Origin: Ampullaceana balthica
Taxonomy: Eukaryota; Mollusca; Gastropoda; Lymnaeidae
Length of the DNA: 64,000 nt
Reading direction: 5' to 3'
Assembly: GCA_944989445.1 (NCBI GenBank)
Contig: CALYLW010000130.1
Span: 2,156,166 to 2,220,165 of the forward strand
Below the pieces are notes generated by a model, which did not search any database, was not told where the DNA came from, and worked only from the letters and a program-made list of their open reading frames with translations. Numbering within the stretch: position 1 is the first letter of the stretch; each line of letters starts with the position of its first letter. The position numbers were made by a program, and so were the translations under genes. Positions 1 through 10,312 of this stretch are shown here, piece after piece.

Positions 1-485
1 GCTGCTAGAGAGTTTTAATTGCTACCGTGTGATAATAGTGAGGTTTTGAAAGGTTTTGTTGCATGGTGTGGCATTATTTTATCTGGGTCAGTTCGTGGTA
101 TGTCAGGTTCTTGATTGAGGGGTGCTGTAGCAGAGACAGCGTAATACAGGGTTGTTCTGATCGCTGTCGTGCCATAAATGTTGTTATAGTCGTTGTTGTT
201 CTTTTTTTATTATTACTATTTTTAAAAATATTTATTTTTAAATCCTTTATATTAACTCGTGGTGTCTGCGGCCGACCGACCTTGTCGCCAAAACTTTTGA
301 TCGATTTATAACCCACTTGCTCGCAAAATAGCGAGCTGAAATTTTGCAGGCAGTTTCGTACCGATGATAAAAACAATGTATCAAAATTTCAGATCGATCG
401 CATGTACCGTCATTAAATTATTGATTTTTTAGATTATTTTATTTATTCCTATGTATCATGCTATTTTTTTGAGATAGAGCGTCGC
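1..485. other. AT-rich non-coding stretch
   Basis: No supported gene. Open frames on both strands here are short and low in complexity. Around 387-415 a phrase containing atttcagatcgatcg is also found at 3480-3505, followed in both places by a similar atgtaccgt and attaaatta, so part of this stretch is an old dispersed repeat. Confidence 0.6.
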
Positions 486-733
486 GGTGCGTATTATATT
501 GAACAACCTTTCTGTCGCGCAATAAGGTGCGTATTTTATTGACAGCTCTTTTTATAAACATATTCCTGATCGGTGCGCATTATATTAAACATGTTTTACG
601 ACACAACTGCAATTTTGTATTTCTGGATGGTCTGGCGCTGCGTATTATAATGAACATTCTTTTAATTACTTCTCGTATACATAAAGGATTTATAGTCAAA
701 AACTTGGTTTTTTACGGGTTTTTCTTATTTTGA
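486..733. repeat. dispersed repeat with internal 'gtgcgtattatattgaaca' sub-repeats
   Basis: A phrase close to gtgcgtattatattgaaca occurs about four times (near 487, 528, 573 and 638) with spacings of 40-65 bp. The right end (about 665-730) matches the reverse complement of 5412-5475: both contain a tract reading actataaatcc plus acccgtaaaa on the opposite strand. The unit is therefore a dispersed repeat present twice in inverted orientation. The family is not recognised and no coding potential is visible. Confidence 0.6.
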
Positions 734-776
734 GACTTAGCTGACGGTTGTGGTCTGAGTACATTTATGAAAAGTT

Positions 777-1445
777 GAAATATTTAGCAATTTGTTGTGG
801 CATGTGACCATGTGAAATATATAGCACTTGGTGTGGTTTGGAAGCAGGTGAAATATGTAGCACTTGGTGTGGTTTTGAAGCAAGTAAATAAGTAGCAACT
901 TGGTGTGATTTGGAAGCAGGTGAAATATATAGCACTTGGTGTGGTTTGGAAGCAGGTGAAATATGTAGCACTTGGTGTGGTTTGGAAGGAGGTGAAATGT
1001 GTAGCACTTGGTGTGGTTTGGAAGGAGGTGAAATGTGTAGCACTTGGTGTGGTTTGGAAGGAAGGAAATGTGTAGCACTTGGTGTGGTTTGGAAGGAGGT
1101 AAATGTGTAGCACTTGGTGTGGTTTGGAAGGAGGTGAAATGTGTAGCACTTGGTGTGGTTTGGAAGGAGATGAAATGTGTAGCACTTGGTGTGGTTTGGA
1201 AGGAGGTGAAATGTGTAGCACTTGGTGTGTTTTGGAAGGAGGTGAAATGTGTAGCACTTGGTTGTGTTTTGAAGCAGGTGAAATATGCAGCAGCTTTCTG
1301 AGTTAGCTATTTTTAGAGAGCAGGTGAAGTAGGTGGCAATTGGTGAGGTAGCCATGTTTGGAGGTAGGTGATGTAGGCATCATTTTCGTGAGGTAGCCAT
1401 ATTTGGAAGTAGGTGAAGTAGGTAGAACTTTGGTGAGATATCACA
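777..1445. repeat. 36-bp minisatellite
   Basis: About 15 good units of 36 bp, each containing gtagcacttggtgtggttt followed by ggaagcaggt or ggaaggaggt and gaaatat/gaaatgt. The middle units (about 960-1260) are nearly uniform. Units left of 860 and right of 1300 are increasingly diverged, which fits growth or homogenisation in the centre. Several frames stay open in parts because 36 is a multiple of three; these are not genes. Confidence 0.95.
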
Positions 1446-1694
1446 TTTTCACCTTCTTAAGGTTAAGCAGCTCAAATTACATTTCAAATAACAATTCATT
1501 ATTGTTGGTAGCCATTCGTTAAGATTGCAATGTTCGATATTCGGAACTGGTATCCATTGGATCTGATAGAAATAGATTTAGGAGAATTTTACAGATACGA
1601 TAGAAGATATTTTAATACTTCAGGCCACTTATTGCAATAATCTTTAATGTCAATGTTGAGATTTGTATTCCAGACAGCCGAGGGTGGTTCTAAC

Positions 1695-2224
1695 TGTAAC
1701 TTCGCTACTGTAGCTGCGCCACTGTAGCTACGCCCCTGTAGCTGCGCCACTGTAGCTACGCCACTATAGCTAAGCCACTGTAGCTGCGCCACTGTAGCTA
1801 CGGCAGTGTAGCTGTGCCACTGTAGCTACGGCAGTGTAGCTGCACCACTGTAGCTACGGCAGTGTAGCTGCGCCACTGTAGCTACGGCAGTGTACCTGCG
1901 CCACTGTAGCTACGGCACAGTAGCTGCGCCACTGTAGCTACGCCACTGTAGCTGCGCCACTGTAGCTACGGCAGTGTAGCTGCGCCACTGTAGCTACGCC
2001 ACTGTAGCTGCGCCACTGTAGCTACGCCCCTGTAGCTGCGCCACTGTAGCTACGGCAGCGTAGCTGCGCCACTGTAGCTACGGCAGCGTAGCTGCGCCAC
2101 TGTAGCTACGCCACTGTAGCTGCGCCACTGTAGCTACGGCAGTGTAGCTGCGCCTCTGTAGCTACGCCGCTGTAGCTGTGCCACTGTAGCTACGCAAACG
2201 TCACTTCAGTTACGCCACTGTAGA
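1695..2224. repeat. 14/28-bp minisatellite
   Basis: Alternating 14-mers of the type tgtagctgcgccac and tgtagctacggcag (or tgtagctacgccac) form a 28-bp dimer repeated about 19 times. Point variants alternate irregularly, for example tacgccac versus tacggcag. The tgtagct core is a near palindrome (agctacagtggcgcagct on the other strand), so single strands could fold. There are no unique spacers between units. Confidence 0.95.
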
Positions 2225-2396
2225 TCGTCCTAGGAGGTAATAAAATATATAAGCTGGCACCAGATGGCTATCTACAATCTATATCGCCAATAAAAGTGCA
2301 ATGAAGATATGCGGGTTGTAAAAGACTAATAGGCCATGCACTCAAAGCCATTGCATCTAGAGTGGGATAGAGAGAGGAGGTGAGAATGAGAGTACG

Positions 2397-2397
<1 letters not shown>

Positions 2398-2463
<66 letters not shown>
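2398..2463. repeat. (GA)n microsatellite
   Basis: About 65 bp of almost pure GA dinucleotides with one aaag interruption, followed by more purine-rich sequence to about 2500. Confidence 0.95.
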
Positions 2464-2464
<1 letters not shown>

Positions 2465-2465
2465 A

Positions 2466-2990
2466 TGGAGTAAGAAAGAGAGAGAAAGAGAGTGAGAAAT
2501 GGAAACAGCGGTTAGATTTTGTATAAGACCTTTTGACGTGAAAGAAATAGAATTTAGAGTTTTCTCTCACACAACAAATGAGGATTGTTTTTAAACGACA
2601 AGAGTTTCATTCTACCAAACATCACCACTCATAAAAACTAAAGCTACTCATAAGATCATTATTTTTAAACTCTAGCAGCTCAGAAAATCACTATCCGCGT
2701 ATAGCATCTCCTCCTAATCCTGTAACTAATGCATACACCCTATTACAGGGGTTCTCAAACAGGGAAGATATGAACATCTGATTGATTTGCAATGTCATTG
2801 GTATTTTTATTTTGTCAATTGCGAATGTTGGAGAAATATATTTTTACAGTTCAGGGGCGTGTTTGGTGGGTTGGGGTGGGGTTGGGTATGCGCCACTGAT
2901 AAATAGTCAATAAACACTACCGCGTACCCCGGTTTCTCTGAATGGATGTTAGAACTTTGCCCAGGCCTCCACGACATCCGCCCCTGGCTA
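2466..2990. other. non-coding, no gene seen
   Basis: No supported gene. A short caggggttctcaaac at 2746-2760 has the look of a hAT terminal repeat. No partner end with the same repeat was found nearby, so it is only a possible fragment. A G-rich run lies at 2855-2890. Confidence 0.5.
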
Positions 2991-2994
2991 CATG

Positions 2995-3300
2995 CAGTGT
3001 TCCCTTGAATCTGCGCGGCTGCGACTGACGCCGCGCAGCAATTTAGAATTATTATCACGCAGAAAATTTTTTAACGAGGAAAATATAATATATGTGTTTG
3101 TTATTGTGCACACAGACCAACGAACCTTTTGAGAGAACAATTAACTGATTCATGCACTAGATCACATGAGCTATGTTCCCTTTACGCTGCGTGACCGCGC
3201 AGATATCTAACCCAAGCCGCGCAGCAGATTTTAATTTTCGCGCAGCAAATTTAGATAGGGATAATACTATATGTTTTATGCGCACACATAAAAGTGGATG
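2995..3300. repeat. two tandem diverged copies of a GC-box dispersed repeat
   Basis: Copy 1 begins cagtgttccctt at 2995 and copy 2 begins tatgttcccttt near 3173, about 178 bp apart. Each then carries a ctgcgcgg/ctgcgtgaccgcg box, a second gccgcgcagca box 20-30 bp on, and an AT-rich tail ending in a gcacaca motif. Related boxes occur at 51085-51155 and 63718-63806, both ending close to taaa-ggaa-att-gg, the reverse of the start. The start resembles a hAT terminal repeat (cagtgttccc), so a non-autonomous hAT element is possible but not shown. Confidence 0.5.
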
Positions 3301-3309
3301 CTTTGTATT

Positions 3310-3640
3310 TTAACCACGTTTTATTAACTCGCTTTCGTTCCTGTGGCATTGTTTGTTTGTCTGTCCACAATTTTTTCAAACATGCCAACGTAAAATTAAA
3401 CCACTTCTGATGGTCCTAGAGAGCTCAAAATTTTACCACAGATAGATCTTGTATGACAATGAAAATCCATTATATCGAAATTTCAGATCGATCGAATGTA
3501 CCGTAATTAAATTAATTCATTTCTTAGTTTATCTTGATATAAGCTTCTCTACCCGCCTGCCCTAGTTTCATTTCACGTGGTAAGTTCACGGGCGTGAACT
3601 CATCATCGCTTTGTTATTAAACGTTGGGCGGGCGCTGATG
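3310..3640. other. dispersed repeat fragment, no gene
   Basis: No gene. Contains the shared atttcagatcgatcg phrase (3480-3505) also seen at 387-401. Around 3600-3640 there is aaacgttgggcgggc, similar to the acgtggggcgggtg box of the fold-back element that follows, so the boundary with that element is unclear. Confidence 0.45.
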
Positions 3641-4015
3641 AGGTGTTTGGTAAAATAAATAGAGCTAAAAAATATTTATAAAAAAAAAGGTTTTTATTAG
3701 TGGACTAAAAAGAATAAAATAATTTAAAACTTATAAGTTCAAGTACTTCGATTTAATATGAATAAAAACGTGGGGCGGGTGTTTGGTATAAAAATTAAAG
3801 ATTTCTAATTTAGAAGGCAAAAGAGAGATCTATAAGTGAGAGAATGAGTGAACCGCATATGTTAAACCTCACAAACACCCGCCCCACGATTTTAGTCATA
3901 TTAAATAGAAGTACTTGAACTTATAAGTTTTAAATTATTTTCTTCTTTTTAGTCCACTTATAAAAACGTGGTTTTTAAAAATAATTTTTTTTACCACTAT
4001 TTATTTGCACATGAG
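3641..4015. mobile_element. complete fold-back (palindromic) MITE
   Basis: The left arm (about 3660-3790) and right arm (about 3872-4000) are imperfect reverse complements. The left arm reads tggactaaaaagaa, aacttataagttcaagtact and acgtggggcgggtgttt in order. The right arm has the same blocks reversed (aaacacccgccccacg, agtacttgaacttataagtt, ttctttttagtcca). A loop of about 70-80 bp (3790-3870) separates them. There is no open reading frame, so it is non-autonomous. A partial second copy lies at 8951-9185. The superfamily is unknown and no clear target duplication was identified. Confidence 0.8.
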
Positions 4016-5410
4016 TTTGTTATTTAGCGCATGAACCAACACACCGTAGAGTTAAGATTGACTATGAGAACTAGTGTATTACCTTCACGAAGAAATCTAA
4101 GCTCATAACATCTCTCTATATATTTAATTCAACAGAAATTAGGACAATCACAAGACGCGAGCAAATAAGCATGACGAATGACCCTCGCTAGGGTCGACCT
4201 ATCACAGTTTATGGTTTGCCAGCGAGGGTGGTGCAGGGTGGGGGGGTAGGTAACAATAACCGCAGTGCGCATGTCTCGTGACGTCCCCCCCCCCGCCCCC
4301 AACGTTCAATCGCGCTGTTCTAATTTCTTCCTGCTGACGTTAGTGTTCGTTTTCCCCCTTTCGTTGCATTATATATGAGCAAGTCTGCAGCGTATGCTAC
4401 GCCGCGGGTGGTATCTAGTTATATTTAAACTAGGAGTAAACCAAGCTTGGAATATGATTTTTTTATGGGTGGGGTGTGGAATGGGGGTGTTATGTCCATT
4501 CTGTGGCTTTTGTAAGGTTCTGTATGGGGGCGGGGTGGGGAATGAGGTACAGTGCCAATCTGAAACAGTGAATCTGTCCAACGAGTGGTTTGAGCGAAAT
4601 GTCACGAGGCGGAAACGATGGGTTACACCGTTTTGTATCGATCACGTGGGATCACAAACTGTATGTCGTCTGCTTGACTTTAAGCTTATCTGGGTCAGAG
4701 ATCTCGCCGCCAGACGAGGACAATTAAGTTCTGTCAATATGGAAACAGCCTAGATATCGCCCGCTAAACGCGGTCTTAGTAGTATTCGAGGGCGATCTGT
4801 TCCAGTTGGACCGTATCAGCTGTCATCAGATTAGAAATCTATAAAGGCCTGTATGTTAGTCTTTGTTTCGTTTCCTTTTAATTTTTTTAATTGTTTTTTT
4901 TTAAACATCATTTTTTGTTGGTGCTTGTTATATTATGATTTTTTAAAATGTTAAATCGTTTTAACTTCTCTATTTAATTATAAATCTGCCCTCAAAAAAA
5001 TAGATTACATAGACTTGAGATCAAAGAAAAAATTCGATTAATATTCCAGAGGCGGACACAATTTCTCCTAGATTGTGGTATCGGGAATCAATGTTGTTAC
5101 ATTGGAATCAATCCATTCAAAAACTAAACCCAAACAACAAATCGATACCACTGAGGATGTCGACCTTCCAGCAGTTTACAACTTCCGGTTGATAAGACCA
5201 TGAAAACGAGGCTCCTCCGCCCGATGGCGTTGTCAGCTAATTTGCTTTGGCAAGGCATGAACGTCTAGCGAGCGGGAACGCATCCAAAGAACAGACGCCG
5301 CCACTTGGGCCAGACATGAACGCCTAAATAATGGGAACGTACCCAAAAAATATACGCTGCCGCCATTATGAATGATGGTGACGACACAGCTCGCGACTAC
5401 AATAACGAGC
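4016..5410. other. non-coding, mostly unique; small diverged duplication at 5251-5365
   Basis: No supported gene. Long G-runs and C-runs occur at 4225-4305. At 5251-5365 two ~55-bp blocks follow each other: each has catgaacg-ct, a gggaacg-acccaa core and agacgccgcc/atacgctgcc, so an imperfect two-copy tandem duplication is present. A 119-residue open frame at 4394-4753 shows no recognisable domain and is probably chance. Confidence 0.5.
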
Positions 5411-5411
5411 G

Positions 5412-5530
5412 AGGCTTTCAATAAAAAAAAAGACCCGTAAAAACAAAGTTTTTGACTATAAATCCCTTATATATGAGGCATAACTAAAATTATTGATTTT
5501 GTTAAATATAATACCCATCGCGCGACAAAC
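5412..5530. repeat. inverted copy of the 486-733 dispersed repeat
   Basis: 5420-5475 contains gacccgtaaaa, tttttgactataaatcc and an atatatgag end, matching the reverse complement of 665-733. Beyond it, 5495-5520 has ttaaatataatacccatcgc, matching the reverse of the gtgcgtattatattgaaca sub-repeats. The two copies flank about 4.7 kb. Confidence 0.6.
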
Positions 5531-5883
5531 ATTTACAGACTGAACGCGACTGAATTCTTTTGCTGTAAACACGAGGATGTGGTCATGGATGGCGGGAGTG
5601 AACTCCAGTGACCCGTAAAATGCAAACAATAACAGACGCTATCTTGGGGGAGCTATCATCTCCTACCAAGCGCGTCCTCAGGCGGTGGATAGAGGAACGA
5701 CCTTTAGATATAAAGGTTAGCCGTGAATATTGAATAAGCGGCCGCGGATCAACTGGTTTGCTGTCGTGGAGGGTGAGGTGGGGTATCCCGTGGTAAAAGA
5801 TACCCTTTAAAAAATGCCTCATAAACCCAAGGAAATGACTGCAAAAAGCGAACATAGAGCGCTCAAACTCTAAACCCGGACAG

Positions 5884-6243
5884 ATGAGGCCGTCAGCTAG
5901 GGATAGCAATTCATCTAGGAGAGAAAACTCCGAAAAAAAATCAACTGCTGCCTTGCAGATGGTCTTGGCTGACCAAAGGCTATGGAAGCACATCCAGAAA
6001 AACAGCAGGCTGAAGTCGGAGACCACGGGCCAATTGGCGCAAAACTCGTCGGCACGCAAAACTCAAAATGATGGAGGAAATACAGTTAACAAAAATAGTT
6101 GTGGCGTCCTGCCTGTGGAATCCCGCCGCGCAGGTAGGGGGCCCGGGCTCTCCGCCTCGAAGGAGCCCACCCAAGCGAGCTGGTGGTTCTTCCTCCTCTG
6201 CTCGTGGAGTCAGGAGCAGAGAAAAGGAAGTAAACCCTACTGA
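5884..6243 (+). pseudogene. possible LINE ORF1 remnant / linker frame
   Basis: A 119-residue open frame, rich in Ser, Arg and Lys, directly upstream of and overlapping the endonuclease frame by about 175 nt in another frame. No zinc knuckle (CCHC) or coiled coil could be read. It could be the tail of an ORF1 or chance. Position and strand are the only support. Confidence 0.25.
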
Positions 6244-7300
6244 CCAAATTAAAATAAGAAAAACTAAACAGAATTTAGTCTTTCTACAATGGAACGCAGA
6301 GGGCATCCAAAAGAAAAAAGAAGCCTTAAAGATCTTCCTACATAAAAATGAAATAGATGTGGCATGCATCCAAGAAACGCACCTCAACAACAACTTGCGC
6401 TTCTCTATTAGAGGATATACATGTCTAAGACAAGACAGAGAAAACAGAACCAAAGGGGGAATTCTAACCTTAGTTAAAAACAACATACCAACTACAGATA
6501 TCTTTATACCCAACTCAACTCAATCAGAAATATTGGGGACCAAGCTAATCCTCCCAGGAGGGGACATAAACGTCTTCAACTGCTACTGCCCACCAGACAA
6601 AGAACTAGAACTCGAGAGAATTCAAATTCTAAACAATGAAGAATATCTAATACTGGGTGATATGAACAGCCATTCCCAGAGTTGGGGATACTCAGACCTA
6701 AACGCCAGAGGAGAAGAAGTTGAGGAATGGCAAACTGAAAACAGTCTAATTCTCCTAAACCAACCAGAAGACACTCCTACCTTCTACTCCAGAGTGTGGA
6801 TGACAACATCAACACCAGACTTAGCCTTTGCTACAAACAAATTATCCAAAGGAAGTAAAAGAGAAGTCGCTGACCAACTTGCTACTAGTGACCATAGACC
6901 AATTCTCATACACATAGAAACCATTCAACTGCCCATAGAAAACTCCACCCTTCCTAGATGGAATTACAAGAAAGCAAACTGGGATCTCTTTGCCTGCTTA
7001 ACAGATGAATATGTGACGAACATCAACTGCAAAACAAACCGGCTAAACAAATCCTACTCTGATTTCTCTGGAGCTCTCCTTAAAGCCGCTAAGGAATCTA
7101 TCCCCAGGGGAGCCAGAATAAATTACATACTAAACTGGTCTCAACATTTAGAACAACTTCACATCGAATCCATCAACGCAAGAAATCTAGCAAAAAAAAT
7201 CCCCAACAGCAGAAAACAATATCCAACTAAAAGCCGCAAATGCAATCTTCAGAAAGGAATTTCTCTCTTCTATAAGGAAAAGCTGGCACGAAAAAGCTGA
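6068..7300 (+). pseudogene. LINE ORF2 N-terminal part: endonuclease/exonuclease/phosphatase domain
   Basis: 410 residues open from the first ATG; the real start is unknown because the first ~65 residues look like linker. The domain runs from about residue 70 to 280, with QWNAEG at 74-79, the metal-binding QETHL at 102-106, GDMNSH at 197-202, STPDLAF at 248-254 and the catalytic SDHRPI at 274-279. These are the conserved steps of the LINE endonuclease that nicks target DNA for target-primed reverse transcription. The key Asn, Glu, Asp and His all look present. A frameshift near 7215 moves the following sequence (KLWNIAKSLNQ) to another frame, so the last ~30 residues are off frame. Confidence 0.88.
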
Positions 7301-7643
7301 ACAACTAAATGTAGACAGAGATGGACATAAACTATGGAATATTGCAAAAAGTCTTAACCAAGAGGAAAACCAATCTTCTCCAATAGTCCTAGAAGCAGAC
7401 AATAAAAAACTGACAGGCCGTGAAGCTGCTCAAAATTTTTTAACCCACTTTTTACCGTGGGTAATATCAGTATCAGTGAACAAAGATCCAAATGAGTTAA
7501 AGATAAAATAGAAAATTCTCAGACAATGGCTACACCACACTCTCATGGAATGATTGCAAACCTAAGTATGAAAGAGCTCAAGGACTCTTTGAAACTCCTC
7601 AAACCCAAAACAAGCTCCAGGAACAGACAAGATCTCAAATGAT
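7301..7643 (+). pseudogene. LINE ORF2 linker / RT finger region, frame-broken
   Basis: Reading about 7228-7440 in the shifted frame gives a stretch ending EKAEQLNVDRDGHKLWNIAK, the usual LINE text between endonuclease and RT. A further shift and a stop near 7510 interrupt it. About 7600-7640 reads APGTDKISNDM-like sequence leading into the RT frame. The bridge shows that the domains belong to one element. Confidence 0.7.
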
Positions 7644-8252
7644 ATGCTCATTCACCTAGGATCCCTGGCTAAGAAAAAACTACTAAAAATATCCAATGCC
7701 AGCTGGGAGCCTGGAAAAATCCCAACTATTTGGAAAAAAGCTATCATGATTCAAATACCAAAACCTGGCAAACCAAGGAGCCAAGTTGACAGCTACCGCC
7801 CAATAAGTCTAACCAGTTGCGTCTGCAAACTGATGGTTAATAATAGGCTGATGTGGATACTTGAATCCGAAAATCTACTAGCAGATGAACAGGCAGGATT
7901 CAGGAAGTGCAGATCAACGGAAGATCAAATAGCATACATAGCCCAAGAAATAGAAGTTGGTTTCCAGGCAAAGAAATCAACTACCGTTGTCTGGGTTGAC
8001 CTAGAAAAAGCATTTGATAAGGTCTGGAAAGAAGGTCTAATTCTAAAGCTACAAAATACCCATGTATCCCACCGAATGTTAAACTGGATCACAGAATATT
8101 TAACTAATCGCAAGGCTCTAGTCAAAATGCAAGGAAAAAGGAGCAACTCAACTACGATACACAATGGAGTCCCCCAGGGAGGTGTTCTGTCCCCCACACT
8201 GTTTCTAATTTTTATAAACGACTTACTACAAATTATACCTATAGAAAAGTAA
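7644..8252 (+). pseudogene. LINE reverse transcriptase, fingers and palm
   Basis: 202 residues. Conserved RT blocks are in order: SYRPISL at 50-56, EQAGFRK at 82-88, the first catalytic Asp in VDLEKAFDKVW at 118-128, and GVPQGGVLSPTLF at 175-187. The ATG is internal, since homologous sequence begins upstream; it is not a true start. The frame ends at a stop just before the catalytic YADD motif, which continues in a different frame from about 8245 (KGSMYADDL), indicating a 1-base shift. Confidence 0.9.
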
Positions 8253-8260
8253 AAGGCAGC

Positions 8261-8521
8261 ATGTACGCTGATGATCTGGCTCTACTTAGCACAGAAGAAT
8301 ACATAGGCACTTCAAAATTTAGGCTACAAGAAGCACTGACCAAACTCAACCTATGGTCTAAGGAATGGGGTATGACCATAAATTCCAAAAAAACTACCTA
8401 CACAATCTTCTCCCTTTCAACCAAACAACAAAGCATCAAACTAACCTTAGACAAAATAGTCCTGGAAAAAAATGACAATCCGACATATCTAGGAGTTACG
8501 TTTGATCCAAGGCTAACCTAG
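8261..8521 (+). pseudogene. LINE reverse transcriptase, YADD catalytic block
   Basis: 86 residues beginning MYADDLALLSTEE, carrying the paired Asp of RT motif C. Then come LNLWSKEWGMTINSKKT and NPTYLGVTFDPRL, the usual motif D/E region of invertebrate LINEs. It ends at a stop (8519-8521). The chain continues after more frameshifts at about 8550. Confidence 0.9.
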
Positions 8522-8549
8522 AGACACTAAATAGATAATGCACAAAAAA

Positions 8550-8950
8550 AAGGAATCCAAAGACTGGCGCTGATGAAAAAACTAGCTGGTTCAGACTGGG
8601 GCGCAAACCACTCCATCCTGAAAAAAAACATACACCAGCTATATAAGATCTACCCTAGAATATGAATCCACAGTGTGGGGCACAGCAGCCAAATCCAACC
8701 TCCAAAAAATAGACAAAGTTCAAAACTTAGGGCTTCGAATAATTACAGGAGCAATGAAAACTACCCCAATCAGAGCAATGGAGGACCTAGCTACCCTAAG
8801 CTCTATGGAAGTTAGACGAGAAACCAAAACCTTAACACAGTTCACCAATTTAGAAGCATCAGGACATCACCCTCTAAAACCCAAGCTGCAAAAATCCTAC
8901 TCAACAAAAAGACTCCAAAGAACAAACTTTATACAAGAAGCCAAACATCT
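8550..8950 (+). pseudogene. LINE ORF2 thumb / connection region, truncated
   Basis: About 8563-8640 reads RLALMKKLAGSDWGANHSIL. From about 8670, VWGTAAKSNLQKIDKVQN is followed by LGLRIITGAMKTTPIRAME, text typical of the region after RT in LINEs that usually carry a C-terminal RNase H. The open frame runs across the junction at 8950 into MITE DNA (its last residues, TWGGCLV, are MITE-derived). No RNase H motif follows. Confidence 0.8.
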
Positions 8951-9185
8951 AAAAACGTGGGGCGGGTGTTTGGTATAAAAAATTAAAGATTTATCATTTA
9001 GAAGGCAAAAGAGAGATCTATAAGTGAGAGGATGAGTGAACCGCATATTTTAAACCTCATAAGCGCCCGCCCCACGTTTTTAGTCATATTAAATCAAAGT
9101 ACTTGAACTTATAAGTTTTAAATTATTTTCTTCTTTTTAGTCCACTTATAAAAACGTAGTTTTAAAAAATCCTTTTTACCTTTAT
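8951..9185. mobile_element. half copy of the fold-back MITE
   Basis: From 8951 (aaaaacgtggggcgggtg) the sequence matches the inner left box, loop and full right arm of the element at 3641-4015: the loop agagatctataagtgagag, then cgcccgccccacg, acttgaacttataagtttt and ttctttttagtccact. The outer ~100 bp of the left arm is missing, and LINE sequence is fused at that point. Either a deletion or a breakpoint inside the hairpin explains the junction. Confidence 0.85.
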
Positions 9186-9571
9186 TTATTGACTTTTGTT
9201 TTTCCGCCCGCCTGCCTGACGTCGAACGGCAGCCAGACAGAGAGAGACGGCGGTGAAGTTAATATAAGGGATTTAAAAACTTCCGTTAAACTACAATAAC
9301 TTTTAACAGTGGTAATAAAAACATGAGAATCATACCAAAAAAATATCCATTCTATAGGGGACTCAGTTTGTCCTAAGCCTGAAATTAAGGGGGCGGGGTT
9401 AGGAGATTCGGAGAGATCTGGCTTGTCCAACAAAATCCTAAATTAATATATGATTTAAGGTATTTAATGTCAGATATATGGAACGTAATTTATATTACAT
9501 TTCGCCCACCTCAAATTTGCATCAAGCACTGAATCTGAAGTGGATTACGGCTTGGCACTGTGAATAAGGCA
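9186..9571. other. non-coding, no gene seen
   Basis: Contains cgcccgcctgcctgacg near 9205, faintly like 3550-3570. Otherwise unremarkable AT-rich sequence with a G-run near 9390. Confidence 0.4.
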
Positions 9572-9948
9572 ATGGCATAGCTAAGGTTAGCAGTGGCATG
9601 GCTAAGGTTAGCAGTGGCATGGCTAAGGTTAGCAGTGGCATGGCTAAGGTTAGCAGTGGCATGGCTAAGGTTAGCAGTGGCATGGCTAAGGTTAGCAGTG
9701 GCATGGCTAAGGTTAGCAGTGGCATGGCTAAGGTTAGCAGTGGCATAGCTAAGGTTAGCAGTGGCATGGCTAAGGTTAGCAGTGGCATGGCTAAGGTTAG
9801 CAGTGGCATGGCTAAAGTTAGCAGTGGCATGGCTAAGGTTAGCAGTGGCATGGCTAAGGTTAGCAGTGGCATGGCTAAGGTTAGCAGTGGCATGGCTAAG
9901 GTTAGCAGTGGCATGGCTAAGGTTAGCAGTGGCATGGCTAAGGTTAGT
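9572..9948. repeat. 21-bp minisatellite
   Basis: 18 units of 21 bp: ggcatggctaaggttagc followed by agt. They are nearly invariant; only a few bases differ (ggcatag near 9575 and 9745, aaagtt near 9813). All frames stay open where no stop falls in the unit, giving a MAKVSSG heptapeptide on plus and TANLSHA on minus. These are by-products of the period. The ggttag core is not a telomere repeat. Confidence 0.97.
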
Positions 9949-10211
9949 ACTTTCAGTAGTAACGAAGGAAAATAGACAACTACAGAATATAGACACTTCT
10001 TTTGAATATAAAAACACCTCCCTCTCCCACTCCCATTCAGTCTCCCACTCTAACTCTGTTGCTTTAACGTTCCCTGCTCCGAATATTTACGCCTTAGTAG
10101 CATAAGCCGGCTGATACTCCACGTGAATTTAACATGAACTATCAGAGTGTACTTATCACTCGCTAATAGGGTTCTATAACGTTAGTACCTCATGATTTGC
10201 AACATAACTCA
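9949..10211. other. non-coding, no gene seen
   Basis: Short CT-rich stretch (10018-10060), then unique sequence. Confidence 0.4.
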
Positions 10212-10312
10212 ATACTGAGAGTTTTAAATGTTGATGGAGTGTTGGTTTTCCTGGTTTCCTCAGGATAATTTATTTATATTTATTCTTGCATATGGAATAC
10301 GAAAAGTGTTTT
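10212..10312 (-). pseudogene. LINE ORF2 C-terminal tail fragment (family 2)
   Basis: On the minus strand about 10270-10220 reads PEETRKTNTPSTFKTL, matching the C-terminal end of the tail family at 19130-19440 and 27500-27665. The preceding FSFF...WNGL part is too diverged to read here. Very short, so moderate confidence. Confidence 0.55.

Larger units (their letters stand above)
5884..8950 (+). mobile_element. degenerate non-LTR retrotransposon (LINE), 3' side truncated
   Basis: Segments read in order as an apurinic-type endonuclease, RT fingers and palm, the YADD motif and the thumb of a LINE second ORF, split over at least four frames. The left limit is only the first related open frame; no 5' end is identified. 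The body stops at 8950, where the fold-back MITE sequence starts. Any C-terminal RNase H, stop codon, 3' UTR and tail are missing. The thumb text (VQNLGLRIITGAMKTTPI) resembles I/Nimb/ingi-like or jockey-like elements of invertebrates; the clade is not certain. Confidence 0.9.

Noticed and set aside
5583..6059. 158-residue minus frame opposite the LINE start
   Set aside because: Antisense to the LINE; no domain; a shadow frame.
9572..9948. Interstitial telomere repeat (ggttag core)
   Set aside because: The unit is 21 bp and contains only one ggttag; no consecutive ttaggg copies.
9598..9975. MAKVSSG heptad-repeat protein resembling a coiled coil or amphipathic repeat
   Set aside because: Product of the 21-bp array; equally long frames exist on the other strand.
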